From NCBI RefSeq assembly GCF_049705945.1, contig NZ_JBNAMV010000004.1:1984001-2048000 (forward strand): a stretch of 64,000 bases of DNA, read 5' to 3'. The DNA comes from Salarchaeum japonicum_A (GTDB lineage Archaea > Halobacteriota > Halobacteria > Halobacteriales > Halobacteriaceae). This document shows positions 16,983 to 25,751 of the stretch, piece after piece (positions within the stretch are counted from its first letter, which is position 1; every line of letters begins with the position of its first letter). The notes beneath the pieces were generated by a model that was not told the DNA's origin, did not search any database, and was given only the letters and a program-made list of their open reading frames with translations. The position numbers were made by a program, and so were the translations under genes.

Positions 16983-17480
16983 TTAAACGGTGCCGTCGAG
17001 TCGCTTCACGTACACTGCGTCCCGAGTGTCGAACTCGTTCGGCTTTTCGCGTACGAACCGGAACCCGCGCGCCTCGTAGAACCCGCGTGCGCGGTCGTTC
17101 CCAGCGAGCACCACCAACCGCAGCCGCGTCACTGCGTCCGAGAGCCGGGCTTCCGCGCCGTCGAGCAGGGTCGTTCCGACGCCGGCGCCGTAGTGCTCGG
17201 GGTGGACGTAGATGCGGTAGACGCTCCAGGTATCCCCGTCGTCCGTCGGCCCGACTTCGACGAACCCCAGAACGTCGTCGCGTTCCGCGACGAGGAACAC
17301 CGACTCCTCGTGCTCGATAGCATCCCGGAGGTCGGACTCCGTGTAGTGCGCCGCGAGAAACTCCTCGACGCGGTCGTCGCCGACGAGCGGCGCGTGCGCG
17401 TCGCGCCACGCCGCCGCCGCTATCTCTCGGACGCGCGCGGCGTCCCCGGGAACCGCGTCCCTGACGGTGCTATCGCTCAC
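16983..17480 (-). CDS. GNAT family N-acetyltransferase
   Basis: 165 aa. Acetyl-CoA loop motif RIYVHPEHYGAGVGTTLLDGAEA, followed by the terminal GNDRARGFYEARGF helix-strand of the fold. Substrate unknown. It ends 52 nt before the ferritin-like GTG start, so co-transcription is possible. Confidence 0.85.
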   Translation of the reverse strand: MSDSTVRDAVPGDAARVREIAAAAWRDAHAPLVGDDRVEEFLAAHYTESDLRDAIEHEESVFLVAERDDVLGFVEVGPTDDGDTWSVYRIYVHPEHYGAGVGTTLLDGAEARLSDAVTRLRLVVLAGNDRARGFYEARGFRFVREKPNEFDTRDAVYVKRLDGTV

Positions 17481-17496
17481 ACTCGTTTCTCAGGTC

Positions 17497-17514
17497 CGCG
17501 AAAGAAAAAACCGC
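17497..17514 (-). terminator. T-tract terminator after sufD
   Basis: Immediately after the sufD TAG the minus strand reads GCGGTTTTTTCTTT. A GC stretch followed by a U-rich tract is the usual archaeal termination signal and would end the sufCBD transcript. Confidence 0.6.
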
Positions 17515-18774
17515 CTAGTTGAGGCGTTCGTGGATGCGCTCTTCGAGGTCGTCGCGGAGTTCGTCCACCGCAATCTCTTCGAGAACGGGGACGTAGAACC
17601 CCTCGACGAGCATGTTCTTCGCGGTCTGCTCGGGGACCGCGCGGTTCTCCATGTAGAAGAGGTCCTCCTTGTCGATCTGACCGACGGTTGCGGAGTGACT
17701 CGCTTCCGTGTCGTGGTTGTTGATGATGAGCTTCGGCGACGCGTCCGCTTCGGACTCGTCGCTGAGCATCAGCGTGTTCTCGCGCTGGTAGCTCGAGGTG
17801 TCCCAGGCGTCGCGTCCGACGTCCTGAACACCTTCGTAGACGGAGCGCGCGTGGTCGTCGATGACGCCGCGCGTGACGAGGTCCGCGGTCGTGTGCTCGG
17901 CGCGGTGCCAGACCGCGCTCTCCAAGTCGAAGTGCTGGTCGTCGTGTCCGAAGAACGCGCCGACGATCTGAGTCTCCGAACTGTCGCCGTTGAGTTCGGT
18001 GCTGACGGCGGTCTTCGTCAGCCGACTCCCGAGGTTGCCCTCGATCCAGTCAATCGTACTGTAGGTGTCGGCATCACCGCGCTTCACGGTGTAGTTGTAC
18101 GTCTGCTGGTCGAAGTCCTGCAGGCTCCCGTACTGGACGTACGAGTTCTCGCCCGCCGCGACCTCGACGATACCGGAGTAGTACCGCTCGCCTGCTCGCG
18201 GTTCGTCACCGCTCGCTCGTTCGGAGTCGCTACGCGACTCCAGTTCGTCGCCGGTGTCCTGTCGCTCCAGAATCGTGACCGAGGCGTTCTTCTCGGTGAC
18301 GACGAGCGTGTAGTTGAACAGCGACCGGCCGTTCATCGTCGTCCGCACCTTCACGTCCTCCGCATCCACGTTGCTCGGGACGTAGATGACCGTGCCGGTG
18401 GTGAACAGCGCCGTGGAGAGCGCGGTCAGCCGGTTCTCGGTCGTGGAGACGACGGACCCGAAGTGTTCCTTCACGAGGGATTCGAGGTCGGCGTCGTCGA
18501 GCGCGCGGTGGAACGGAACGACCGTCGCGTCCTCGTCGACTTCGAGCTCTTTCTGCTCGGTCTGCTTGTGCGGTTCGACGAGGGACTCGAAGTCGAGGTC
18601 TTCGAGGTTCGTCCACGTCCGCCCGGGCGTCTGGATGACGCTCGGGAAGTCGAGGCTGTCCAGTTCGTCGAGTGCGTCGAGGCGCGTTTCGAGGAGCCAG
18701 TCCGGCTCGTTTCGCTCCTCCGAGAGCTGGCGGACCGCCTCCTCGGTGATGCCGTCGTGGAGTTGCGTGCTCAT
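17515..18774 (-). CDS. sufD: Fe-S cluster assembly protein SufD
   Basis: 419 aa. The beta-helix core has the SufB/D family features (VIYVPSNVDAEDVKV, NYTLVVTEKNASVTIL, SSYQREN, IDKEDLFYMENRAV). It forms the SufBC2D scaffold with SufB and the SufC ATPase. The start overlaps the sufB stop (ATGA). Last gene of the sufC-sufB-sufD operon; a sulfur donor (SufS) is not in the window. Confidence 0.93.
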   Translation of the reverse strand: MSTQLHDGITEEAVRQLSEERNEPDWLLETRLDALDELDSLDFPSVIQTPGRTWTNLEDLDFESLVEPHKQTEQKELEVDEDATVVPFHRALDDADLESLVKEHFGSVVSTTENRLTALSTALFTTGTVIYVPSNVDAEDVKVRTTMNGRSLFNYTLVVTEKNASVTILERQDTGDELESRSDSERASGDEPRAGERYYSGIVEVAAGENSYVQYGSLQDFDQQTYNYTVKRGDADTYSTIDWIEGNLGSRLTKTAVSTELNGDSSETQIVGAFFGHDDQHFDLESAVWHRAEHTTADLVTRGVIDDHARSVYEGVQDVGRDAWDTSSYQRENTLMLSDESEADASPKLIINNHDTEASHSATVGQIDKEDLFYMENRAVPEQTAKNMLVEGFYVPVLEEIAVDELRDDLEERIHERLN

Positions 18775-20198
18775 CCGAGACTCCCCTCCATCTCCAGTTC
18801 GATGAGACGGTTGAGTTCGACCGCGTACTCGATGGGCAGTTCCTCCGTAATCGGTTCGATGAACCCGGCGACGATCATCTGCTTCGCGTCGTCGTCGTCC
18901 AACCCCCGACTCTGGAGGTAGAACACGTCCTCGTCGCCGATCTTCCCCACGGTCGCTTCGTGGGCAACGTCGACCTTCGACTCCTCAATCTCCATGTACG
19001 GCATCGTGTCCGACGTGGACTCGTTGTCGAACATCAGCGCGTCACACTCCACCGACGTGCTGGAGTTCTCCGCGCCGTCAGCGATGTGGACGAGACCGCG
19101 GTAGTTCGTGCGGCCGCCGTCCTTGCTGATGGACTTGGATTCGATGGTGGACTTCGTCTCGGGCGCGTTGTGGTAGACCTTCGCGCCGGTGTCGATGTCC
19201 TGGTCCTCGCCCGCGAACGCGATGGTGATGTGGTTGTCAGTCGCGCCGCGGCCCTTGAGGATGGTACAGGGGTAGAGCATCGTCGCCTTCGACCCCATGC
19301 TACCGGACACCCACTCCATCGTGCCGTTCTCCTCGACGATGGCGCGCTTCGTGTTGAGGTTGTACGTGTTCTTCGACCAGTTCTGCACGGTCGAATACTG
19401 GACGTGCGCGTCCTCGCCGACGAAGACTTCGACGCCACCACTGTGGAGGTTGTGCGCGCCGTACTTCGGCGCGCTACAGCCCTCGATGTAGTGGACTTCG
19501 CTGCCCTTCTCCGCGATGATGAGGGTGTGCTCGAACTGCCCCATCCCCTCGGAGTTCATGCGGAAGTACGCCTGAATCGGCATCTGCACCGTTACGTCCT
19601 CGGGGATGTAGACGAACGAGCCGCCGGACCAGACTGCGCCGTGGAGCGCGGCGAACTTGTTGTCGCTCGGGGGCACGTTCTTCGTCATGAAGTGCTCCTT
19701 CACGAGCTCGGGGTGCTCCTGGACGGCCTTGTCCATGTCCATGAAGATGACACCCTTCTCCTCCCACTGCTCCTGCATGTTCTGGTAGACGATCTCGGAC
19801 TCGTACTGCGCGCCGACGCCCGAGAGCGCCTCACGTTCGGCTTCCGGGATGCCGAGCTTCTCGAACGTGTCCCGAATCTCGTCCGGGAGGTCTTCCCAGG
19901 AGTCCGCGCCGCCGCGAGCGTCGATGTCGGGGCGGATGTAGGGAACGATCTCTTCGATGTCGAGTTCGGTGAGGTCGGGCTGGCCCGGCCAGTCCGTCGG
20001 CATCGGCATCTCCTGGTAGTGTTCGAGCGCGCGGAGACGCCGCTGCAGCATCCAGTCCGGCTCGTCCTTGTCGTCCGAGATGAGACGGATTGTCTCCTCG
20101 GTCAGTCCTTTCTCCGACTCGAACGCCGATTTCTGTTCCTTCTTGAACTCGAATCGGGCTTCCGTGTCGGTTTCTTTGAGGTGTTCGTCTGAGCTCAT
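18771..20198 (-). CDS. sufB: Fe-S cluster assembly protein SufB
   Basis: 475 aa, full length. Landmarks: SFVYIPEDVTVQMPIQAYFR, EGCSAPKYGAHNLHSGGVEV, MEWVSGSMGSKATMLYPC and GDEDVFYLQSRGL. Central scaffold subunit on which clusters are built. It begins 10 nt after the sufC stop region and is coupled to sufD. Confidence 0.96.
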   Translation of the reverse strand: MSSDEHLKETDTEARFEFKKEQKSAFESEKGLTEETIRLISDDKDEPDWMLQRRLRALEHYQEMPMPTDWPGQPDLTELDIEEIVPYIRPDIDARGGADSWEDLPDEIRDTFEKLGIPEAEREALSGVGAQYESEIVYQNMQEQWEEKGVIFMDMDKAVQEHPELVKEHFMTKNVPPSDNKFAALHGAVWSGGSFVYIPEDVTVQMPIQAYFRMNSEGMGQFEHTLIIAEKGSEVHYIEGCSAPKYGAHNLHSGGVEVFVGEDAHVQYSTVQNWSKNTYNLNTKRAIVEENGTMEWVSGSMGSKATMLYPCTILKGRGATDNHITIAFAGEDQDIDTGAKVYHNAPETKSTIESKSISKDGGRTNYRGLVHIADGAENSSTSVECDALMFDNESTSDTMPYMEIEESKVDVAHEATVGKIGDEDVFYLQSRGLDDDDAKQMIVAGFIEPITEELPIEYAVELNRLIELEMEGSLG

Positions 20199-20207
20199 AA
20201 TCGTGGT

Positions 20208-21125
20208 TTAGGCCGCGTTGTAGACCTCGTCACGCACCCAGTCGTACCCCTTGTCTTCGAGCTTCGCCGCGAGCTCGGGGCCGCCTTCCATCGCGATCTC
20301 GCCGTCGAGCATGATGTGAACCGTGTCAGGCTCGACGTAGTCGAGGATGCGCTGGTAGTGCGTGATCTGGAGGATGCCGGTACCCTGTTCGTCTCGGAGG
20401 GCGTTGATGCCGTCCGCGACGTCCTGCAGGCGGTCGATGTCGAGACCGCTGTCGATCTCGTCGAGCACCGCGATAGCGGGCTCGAGAATCGCTGCCTGCA
20501 GGACTTCGTTCTGTTTCTTCTCGCCGCCGGAGAACCCGGCGTTGAGGTAGCGCTGTGCGAACTTCTCGTCCATGTCGAGGAGTTCCATCTTCTCCGAGAG
20601 GAGCTGCTGGAACTCGGCGACGCCCACGTCACCCTCGTCGGCGGGGCCCTCCATCGGGCTGGTGTCGTAGCCGGCTTCCTCGTCTTCTTCCTCCTCGTCC
20701 TCGCCAAACAGGAGTTCCTCGCGCTCTTCGAGTTTCGCGTTGAGCGCGGTGCGAAGGAAGTTCGTCATCGTGACGCCCTCGATTTCCGCGGGGTACTGGA
20801 ACGCGAGGAACACGCCGAGCGCGGCGCGTTCGTTCGGCTCCATGTCGAGGAGGTCCCACTCGCGTGCGTCCTCCGGAATCTCGTCGACGTCGCCGAAGTC
20901 GTCGTCGTCGAGCGTGAGTGTGATGGAGCCCTCGGTGACATCGTAGGCGGGGTGGCCCGCGATGACCTTCGAGGTCGTGGACTTCCCGCTGCCGTTCGGA
21001 CCCATCAGGGCGTGAATCTCGCCGGTGTCGACTTCGAGGTCGACGCCGTTGAGAATCTTCTCGCCCTCCTCTGCGACTTCTGCGTGTACGTTTTGTAGTG
21101 TAAGCGTAGCCATGCCTTCAGTCAT
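20208..21125 (-). CDS. sufC: Fe-S cluster assembly ATPase SufC
   Basis: 305 aa, about 50 longer than bacterial SufC. ABC motifs: Walker A GPNGSGKST, signature FSGGEKKQNE, Walker B AVLDEIDSGLD. The extra length is an acidic loop (about 140-165; EDEEEEDEEAG). A GCATTATG box lies about 22-28 nt upstream of ATG 21125, favouring this start over ATG 21113. It energises SufBD. Confidence 0.95.
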   Translation of the reverse strand: MTEGMATLTLQNVHAEVAEEGEKILNGVDLEVDTGEIHALMGPNGSGKSTTSKVIAGHPAYDVTEGSITLTLDDDDFGDVDEIPEDAREWDLLDMEPNERAALGVFLAFQYPAEIEGVTMTNFLRTALNAKLEEREELLFGEDEEEEDEEAGYDTSPMEGPADEGDVGVAEFQQLLSEKMELLDMDEKFAQRYLNAGFSGGEKKQNEVLQAAILEPAIAVLDEIDSGLDIDRLQDVADGINALRDEQGTGILQITHYQRILDYVEPDTVHIMLDGEIAMEGGPELAAKLEDKGYDWVRDEVYNAA

Positions 21126-21274
21126 GTCGAAGGAGGTGTTTGCGACGCATAATGCTTACGCATCCACGGGTGTCACGTTCTCTCAAACACAAATTAATTT
21201 CTCAAAACAGGAAAGTCGGCGTGGGGGAGCGGAGACGGGGAAAGACCGAAACCCCCGCTCGACGCATGGCCCGT

Positions 21275-22021
21275 ATGGGTCAGGACACCCCGATCGACGG
21301 ACGAACCGCGGTCGTCACCGGTGCGAGCGCCGGAATCGGCCGCGCGACAGCGCACGCGCTCGCGGCGGACGGCGCGAACGTCGCGCTCGCCGCGCGCAGA
21401 ACGAACCGACTGGAGACCATCGCGGACGAACTCGAAGGAGAATACGACGCGGAGACGCTCGTCGCCACCACGGACATCACGGACGAGACCGACGTGAACG
21501 CGCTCGTCGCCGACACCGTCGACGCCTTCGGCGGCCTCGACGTGCTCGTGAACAACGCCGGCCTCGCCCGCGGCGACGGCGACGTGGCCGACATGGACAC
21601 CGACGCGTACCGGACGATGATGGACGTGAACTGCACCGGGATGTTCTACGCCACCCGCGCCGCCCTCCCGCACCTCGTCGAGTCGCGTGGCAATCTCGTG
21701 TTCGTCGGGAGCTTCGCCGGCCAGTACCCCCGGCCCGGCAGTCCCGTGTACGCCGCGACGAAGTGGTGGACGCGCGGGTTCGCGCACAGCGTCGAAGCCC
21801 GGTACGGGTCGGACGGCGTCGGCGTCACCGTCGTCAACCCCACCGAAGTCCGCACCGAGTTCGGCGGGGACTCCGGCGAGAGCTTCGAGGACCGCTTCGA
21901 CCCGGGCGAAGTCACCGAACCCGCGGAAATCGCCGACGCAATCGCGTTCGCCGCCCGCCAAGAACAGTCTACCGCGAGCGAAATCGACCTCTACCGACGC
22001 GACAAGTTCAGCGACTGGTAG
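21275..22021 (+). CDS. Short-chain dehydrogenase/reductase (SDR)
   Basis: About 248 aa NAD(P)-dependent oxidoreductase. Cofactor motif TGASAGIG, the NNAG segment, active-site Ser in VFVGSFAG and the YxxxK motif YAATK are all present. An Arg/basic residue after the second strand (AARRTNR) suggests NADP preference. Start at ATG 21275 or 21266. Ends by overlapping-free abutment with the convergent polB stop. Substrate unknown. Confidence 0.88.
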   Translation: MGQDTPIDGRTAVVTGASAGIGRATAHALAADGANVALAARRTNRLETIADELEGEYDAETLVATTDITDETDVNALVADTVDAFGGLDVLVNNAGLARGDGDVADMDTDAYRTMMDVNCTGMFYATRAALPHLVESRGNLVFVGSFAGQYPRPGSPVYAATKWWTRGFAHSVEARYGSDGVGVTVVNPTEVRTEFGGDSGESFEDRFDPGEVTEPAEIADAIAFAARQEQSTASEIDLYRRDKFSDW

Positions 22022-24721
22022 TCACATATACGAGCCGAGACCGGTCTGTGTCTGCCCGCTCTTCACTTCCTCCCACGACACCTCGAGCGCTTCGAGGATG
22101 CGCTCGATGGGTCCCTTGAGCGTCTTATCGAGCATCGTGTTCCAGTCCACCTCGAACTCCGCGGGCACCTGGTCGGCGTACTCGTAACAGATGACGTCCG
22201 GGTCGCGCTTGAAGTCGCCGTAGAGCGGGTCGGTCTGCGGGTCGAGTCCCTTCTCGGATTCGACGCGCCGCCAGAACTCCGGTTGCACCTTCGCGAGGTA
22301 GAGCCGTTTTGGCTTCGACCCGCGCTGGAAGTTCGTGCCGAGCAGGAGGTTCGCGTACTTCGCGCCCCGAACCTGCGCGGTGTCCGTGTCGTAGTTGTCG
22401 AGGCGCTTCCCGATACCGCCCGGAATCCCCACATCGTCCAGGTCCACGTTCCCGGCCTGGAAGTCCTCGATGATGGCGTGCACGTAGTCCTTCACGCTGT
22501 CCACGTCCTCGCCGTGGACGATGCGGTCGATGACCTCCTTCTGCACCTCCTTCGTGATGGGCGCGATGTCGCTTCGCTTGTACTCGAAGCCCGTGATGTC
22601 GATGTCGTCGACGTCCTTGCCCTCCTTCCAGACGATGTGGCCCGCGTACCGCTTCTTCTTCCCCGCCTGAAAGAATCGCCGATAGAGTTTCTCGAACTCG
22701 ATCTGGAACCGGTGTTCCTCCGCGTTCAGGTCGTCAGCCGCGAAGTCGTCGTACCGACCGTTGATGTGCTCCTCGATTTCGAAGGACGTCTCGATGGCTT
22801 CCTCCTTCGAGAACTCACCGCCGAGCTCCAGCATGACGCTGTCCGTGTCGCCGTACGCGACTTCGTGACCGATTTCGTTCGCGGCCCGCTCGGTGAACTC
22901 GATGACGTCGCGGCCGGTGGCGGTCACCGCGGCCCCCATCTCCTTGTCGTAGAGGCGGAAGCGCTCCCAGCCCAGCACGCCGTAGAGCGAGTTCATGATG
23001 ACCTTCACCGCGGCCTGCTGGCGGTCGAAGCGCTCGTACCCCTCGCTGTCCGGGTCGTGGTCGTTCCGCTCTGATTTCTTCTGCTCGCGCTCCTCGAGGA
23101 GTTCGTCGACCATCTCCCGGATGACGCCGTCGGGATTCTTCTGGAAGTGCGTGCCGTTCGGCGCGACGTACGTCTCGCCGTCGTAGTTTTCCGGATTGAC
23201 CTTCGTCTCGGGGCTGGCGTTGATGGTCACCATGCACATCGGGTAGAGGGATTTGAGGTCGAGCACAGTGACGTTCTCGCGGACGCCCGTGATGGGGTCG
23301 AACACCGCGCCGCCCTCGTAGTCCTCGGATTCCTGTTGGCCCTTCGAGGGGAGCGCAAAACTCCCGTGGACTTTGTGGAGGACGTACATGTCGACGGCGT
23401 CGCCGGGCGTCGTCGCGTCCTCGAGTTTACACCCGACGAAGGCCGCGACCTCCTCCCAGAACGGAATCACGTCCTGCTTGCGGTCGATTTCGACGCAGAG
23501 CTCCACGTCCCGGACGTTGTATTCGAGGAGGCGTTCGGGGTCTTGCTCCCAGAGGTCGCCGATGTCGCCCGTGTAGCGCTCCTTCCCGACGCCGAGTTCG
23601 GTCTCCGCGACCGCGTCGAGGCGGTAGGAGTCGAGTTCGCTGAACTGCGTGCGCTGGTAGGCGTACAGGAGGTCGAACACCACGCGGCCCTTCACGTCCG
23701 GGCCGCCCCAGCCGCCCGTCCACACCTCGTCCACGCGGGAGAGGCGGTCGTAGGACATCCCGAGCACGTCGAGGCGGTCGATGAAGTACGGCGCGTCGAA
23801 GTCCTCGAAGTTCCAGCCCGTGAGCACGTCCGGGTCGGTGTCCTCGATGTACGTGAGGAAGGCATCCAGCATCTCCTCTTCCTCGTCGAACGCGCGCACC
23901 TCGACCGACGCGTCCGCCTTCTCGTCCAGTAGGTCGTAGTCCGCGAGATCGTCGGGCGCGGGGACCTCCGCGTCGGGCGCGTCGTAGAGCCACGCGATGT
24001 ACTCGTCTCGGTAGTTGTCGTGGCTGGTGAGGCAGACGATGGGTTCCTCGCCGTCCTCCGGGAACCCGGAGCGGTCGTCCACCTCGATGTCGAACGTGTT
24101 CACGCGCAGCGTCGCCTCCGCCTCCACGGCCTCGACCTCGCCGTGGTGCGCGACGAGCGCGCCGTCCTCCTCCGCGCGGCGCTCGGGCACCCGGAGGCCG
24201 CTGTTCACGTCCTTGTCGATGAGGAAGCGGTTCGGGAAGAGGATGTCCGCCTCGTAGTGCTCGAAGCAGTCCCGGATGTTCCCCACGTCCCGGGGCGTCC
24301 GCCCGAATACCTTCGTCAGTTCAGTGCCACGAATGCTCTCGTAGCCGTCCTCGCTGCCCGTGATGACGTCGTCCTGCAGGTCGCCCTCCGAGAGGCTGTC
24401 CGTGGGCGTGTAGAAGTAGGGACGGAAGCCGTGGATGCGGACGTGCTCGGGCGTGTCGTCCGCGCGGCGGCCGAAGACGTGGATGATGGGGCGTTCGCGG
24501 CTCCCCCGTCCCTCGACCGTGTAGTCGACCTGGGTGACCGCGATGTCCACGGTGCCGTCTGTGTCCGGGAGCGCACCCTCCTCGGCGTCGATAATCTCGT
24601 TTACCACGGGGTCGCCGTCCCCGGCGACGTACCGCGCCTCCGCGGCGGGCCGGGCGCCGTCCCCCTCGACGGCAGCGTCGTCCTCGCCGCCGTCGAAGTC
24701 CGTCAGGCTGGCGTTAGGCAT
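22022..24721 (-). CDS. polB: Family B DNA-directed DNA polymerase
   Basis: 899 aa, the chromosomal replicative/repair polymerase. Proofreading: Exo I D211-I-E213, Exo II GWNFEDFD (302-309), Exo III YNVRDV (401-406). Polymerase: motif A DLKSLYP (488-494), motif B VIMNSLYG (574-581), motif C YGDTDS (623-628). All three sites commonly carrying inteins in haloarchaeal PolB are uninterrupted. An N-terminal acidic extension of about 60 residues is haloarchaeal. Confidence 0.97.
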   Translation of the reverse strand: MPNASLTDFDGGEDDAAVEGDGARPAAEARYVAGDGDPVVNEIIDAEEGALPDTDGTVDIAVTQVDYTVEGRGSRERPIIHVFGRRADDTPEHVRIHGFRPYFYTPTDSLSEGDLQDDVITGSEDGYESIRGTELTKVFGRTPRDVGNIRDCFEHYEADILFPNRFLIDKDVNSGLRVPERRAEEDGALVAHHGEVEAVEAEATLRVNTFDIEVDDRSGFPEDGEEPIVCLTSHDNYRDEYIAWLYDAPDAEVPAPDDLADYDLLDEKADASVEVRAFDEEEEMLDAFLTYIEDTDPDVLTGWNFEDFDAPYFIDRLDVLGMSYDRLSRVDEVWTGGWGGPDVKGRVVFDLLYAYQRTQFSELDSYRLDAVAETELGVGKERYTGDIGDLWEQDPERLLEYNVRDVELCVEIDRKQDVIPFWEEVAAFVGCKLEDATTPGDAVDMYVLHKVHGSFALPSKGQQESEDYEGGAVFDPITGVRENVTVLDLKSLYPMCMVTINASPETKVNPENYDGETYVAPNGTHFQKNPDGVIREMVDELLEEREQKKSERNDHDPDSEGYERFDRQQAAVKVIMNSLYGVLGWERFRLYDKEMGAAVTATGRDVIEFTERAANEIGHEVAYGDTDSVMLELGGEFSKEEAIETSFEIEEHINGRYDDFAADDLNAEEHRFQIEFEKLYRRFFQAGKKKRYAGHIVWKEGKDVDDIDITGFEYKRSDIAPITKEVQKEVIDRIVHGEDVDSVKDYVHAIIEDFQAGNVDLDDVGIPGGIGKRLDNYDTDTAQVRGAKYANLLLGTNFQRGSKPKRLYLAKVQPEFWRRVESEKGLDPQTDPLYGDFKRDPDVICYEYADQVPAEFEVDWNTMLDKTLKGPIERILEALEVSWEEVKSGQTQTGLGSYM

Positions 24722-24783
24722 TGCTCCTTCCTTGGTCGCGCCCGACTAAAAGACCCTGCGTCCGCCGCCCGCGGGGAAAAGGG

Positions 24784-24819
24784 TTATAGTGTGGTACTTC
24801 TTATCGTGGGTTGAGGTGA
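24784..24819 (+). promoter_or_regulatory. TATA-like box and Shine-Dalgarno for the 24825 gene
   Basis: TTATAG at 24784-24789 and GAGGTG at 24814-24819 lie about 36 and 6 nt before GTG 24825. This is a leadered transcript in a window where most promoters look leaderless. The polB promoter (TTTTAGTC on the minus strand) occupies the other half of the spacer. Confidence 0.55.
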
Positions 24820-24824
24820 CACAC

Positions 24825-25010
24825 GTGTCCGACCACGCGACGACGGGTGATGAAGAGCGCCGGAACCACGTACCCCAGCTGCCGGAGGGGGAGGAGGGTC
24901 CGACCGTCGAGTCCTACGACACCGAGGACGGGGTCGTGCTCTACGACGCGGACAACCCGCTCGCGTGGCTCAAGGCCACGAACGCGATGCCGCTCGCCGA
25001 GCAGCGATAA
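24825..25010 (+). CDS. Short conserved haloarchaeal protein
   Basis: 61 aa from GTG 24825, supported by a GAGGTG ribosome-binding site. Motif TVESYDTEDGVVLYDADNPLAW is the kind seen in a small haloarchaeal domain family (possibly DUF7331). Soluble, acidic. Function unknown. Confidence 0.68.
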   Translation: MSDHATTGDEERRNHVPQLPEGEEGPTVESYDTEDGVVLYDADNPLAWLKATNAMPLAEQR

Positions 25011-25041
25011 CTTTTCTTCGCTCCGCGGCCTCCCGCTATCC

Positions 25042-25329
25042 GTGTACAATCCGCTGAAACCGCAGACCGCGGTCCCCGACGACGACGAGGACGGGGAGTC
25101 GACGGAGGTCCCGACGGAGATCAAACTCCGGTTCTGGAAGCTCGTCGCCTTCCTCAACGTCGGCATCCTCCTGTTCGCCCTCGGCCTCATGTTCCTCGCG
25201 TTCCGCGGCCTGCTCGCCGTCGGCGGCGGCACCGCGCTCGCCGGCGCGGCCGTCCTCGCGTACTGCGCGTGGGACTACAAGCGCTCGAAGGCCCGCATCG
25301 GCGAAATCATCGACCGGAGAGAGGAATGA
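25042..25329 (+). CDS. Small two-helix membrane protein
   Basis: 95 aa from GTG 25042. A disordered acidic N-terminus of about 30 residues leads to two transmembrane helices (VAFLNVGILLFALGLMFLAF and GTALAGAAVLAYCAW) and a basic cytoplasmic end. The stop overlaps the next ATG (ATGA). Probably one unit with the following gene; function unknown. Confidence 0.65.
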   Translation: MYNPLKPQTAVPDDDEDGESTEVPTEIKLRFWKLVAFLNVGILLFALGLMFLAFRGLLAVGGGTALAGAAVLAYCAWDYKRSKARIGEIIDRREE

Positions 25330-25751
25330 CGCAGCCAGTCCGCTACGACGGCGACGTCTACCTCCGCGTGAAGGAGTCCTCGGAGAGCAGTCTCGTCCGC
25401 GACCCCGAGACCGGCGAGGAGACGCACGTCCCGAACGCCGACCTCGAACCGCTCGACCAATCCGCGCTCGAAACCCGCGCGGCCGCCGTCCCCGGGAGCG
25501 TGCGCGCCGTCCTCCGCGTCGCCCACGACGACCGCTCGCTCGGCCTCCTCCTCGACCTCCACGAGAACGGCCCGCGGCCCGTCCGCGACATGCTCGCCGA
25601 CTACTCGTTCTGCGAGAGCGACCTCCTCGGCCTCCTCACCGAATGCCGCGCCGCCGGCGTCGTCGAGGAAGCGACAGTCGCCGGCGAACCCGGATACGCG
25701 CTCACGTCGACGGGCGACCGCGGCGTCGCGAAACTCCTCAATCGGCGTTGA
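25326..25751 (+). CDS. Winged-helix-like haloarchaeal hypothetical protein
   Basis: 141 aa. The N-terminal part is beta-rich (YDGDVYLRVKESSESSLV), and the C-terminal part resembles a winged helix (LGLLLDLHENGPRPVRDMLA...LTSTGDRGVAKLL). Translationally coupled to the preceding membrane protein. Its 3' end overlaps the rad50 3' end by 14 nt on the opposite strand. Confidence 0.68.
   Translation: MTQPVRYDGDVYLRVKESSESSLVRDPETGEETHVPNADLEPLDQSALETRAAAVPGSVRAVLRVAHDDRSLGLLLDLHENGPRPVRDMLADYSFCESDLLGLLTECRAAGVVEEATVAGEPGYALTSTGDRGVAKLLNRR

Noticed and set aside
17467..18921. Long plus-strand open frame opposite sufD and the sufB end
   Set aside because: Composition matches antisense shadow (Val/Arg/Asp-rich); sufB and sufD are unambiguous on the other strand.
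22022..24721. Intein in PolB
   Set aside because: Motifs A, B and C are continuous, and the length (899 aa) is that of an intein-free protein.
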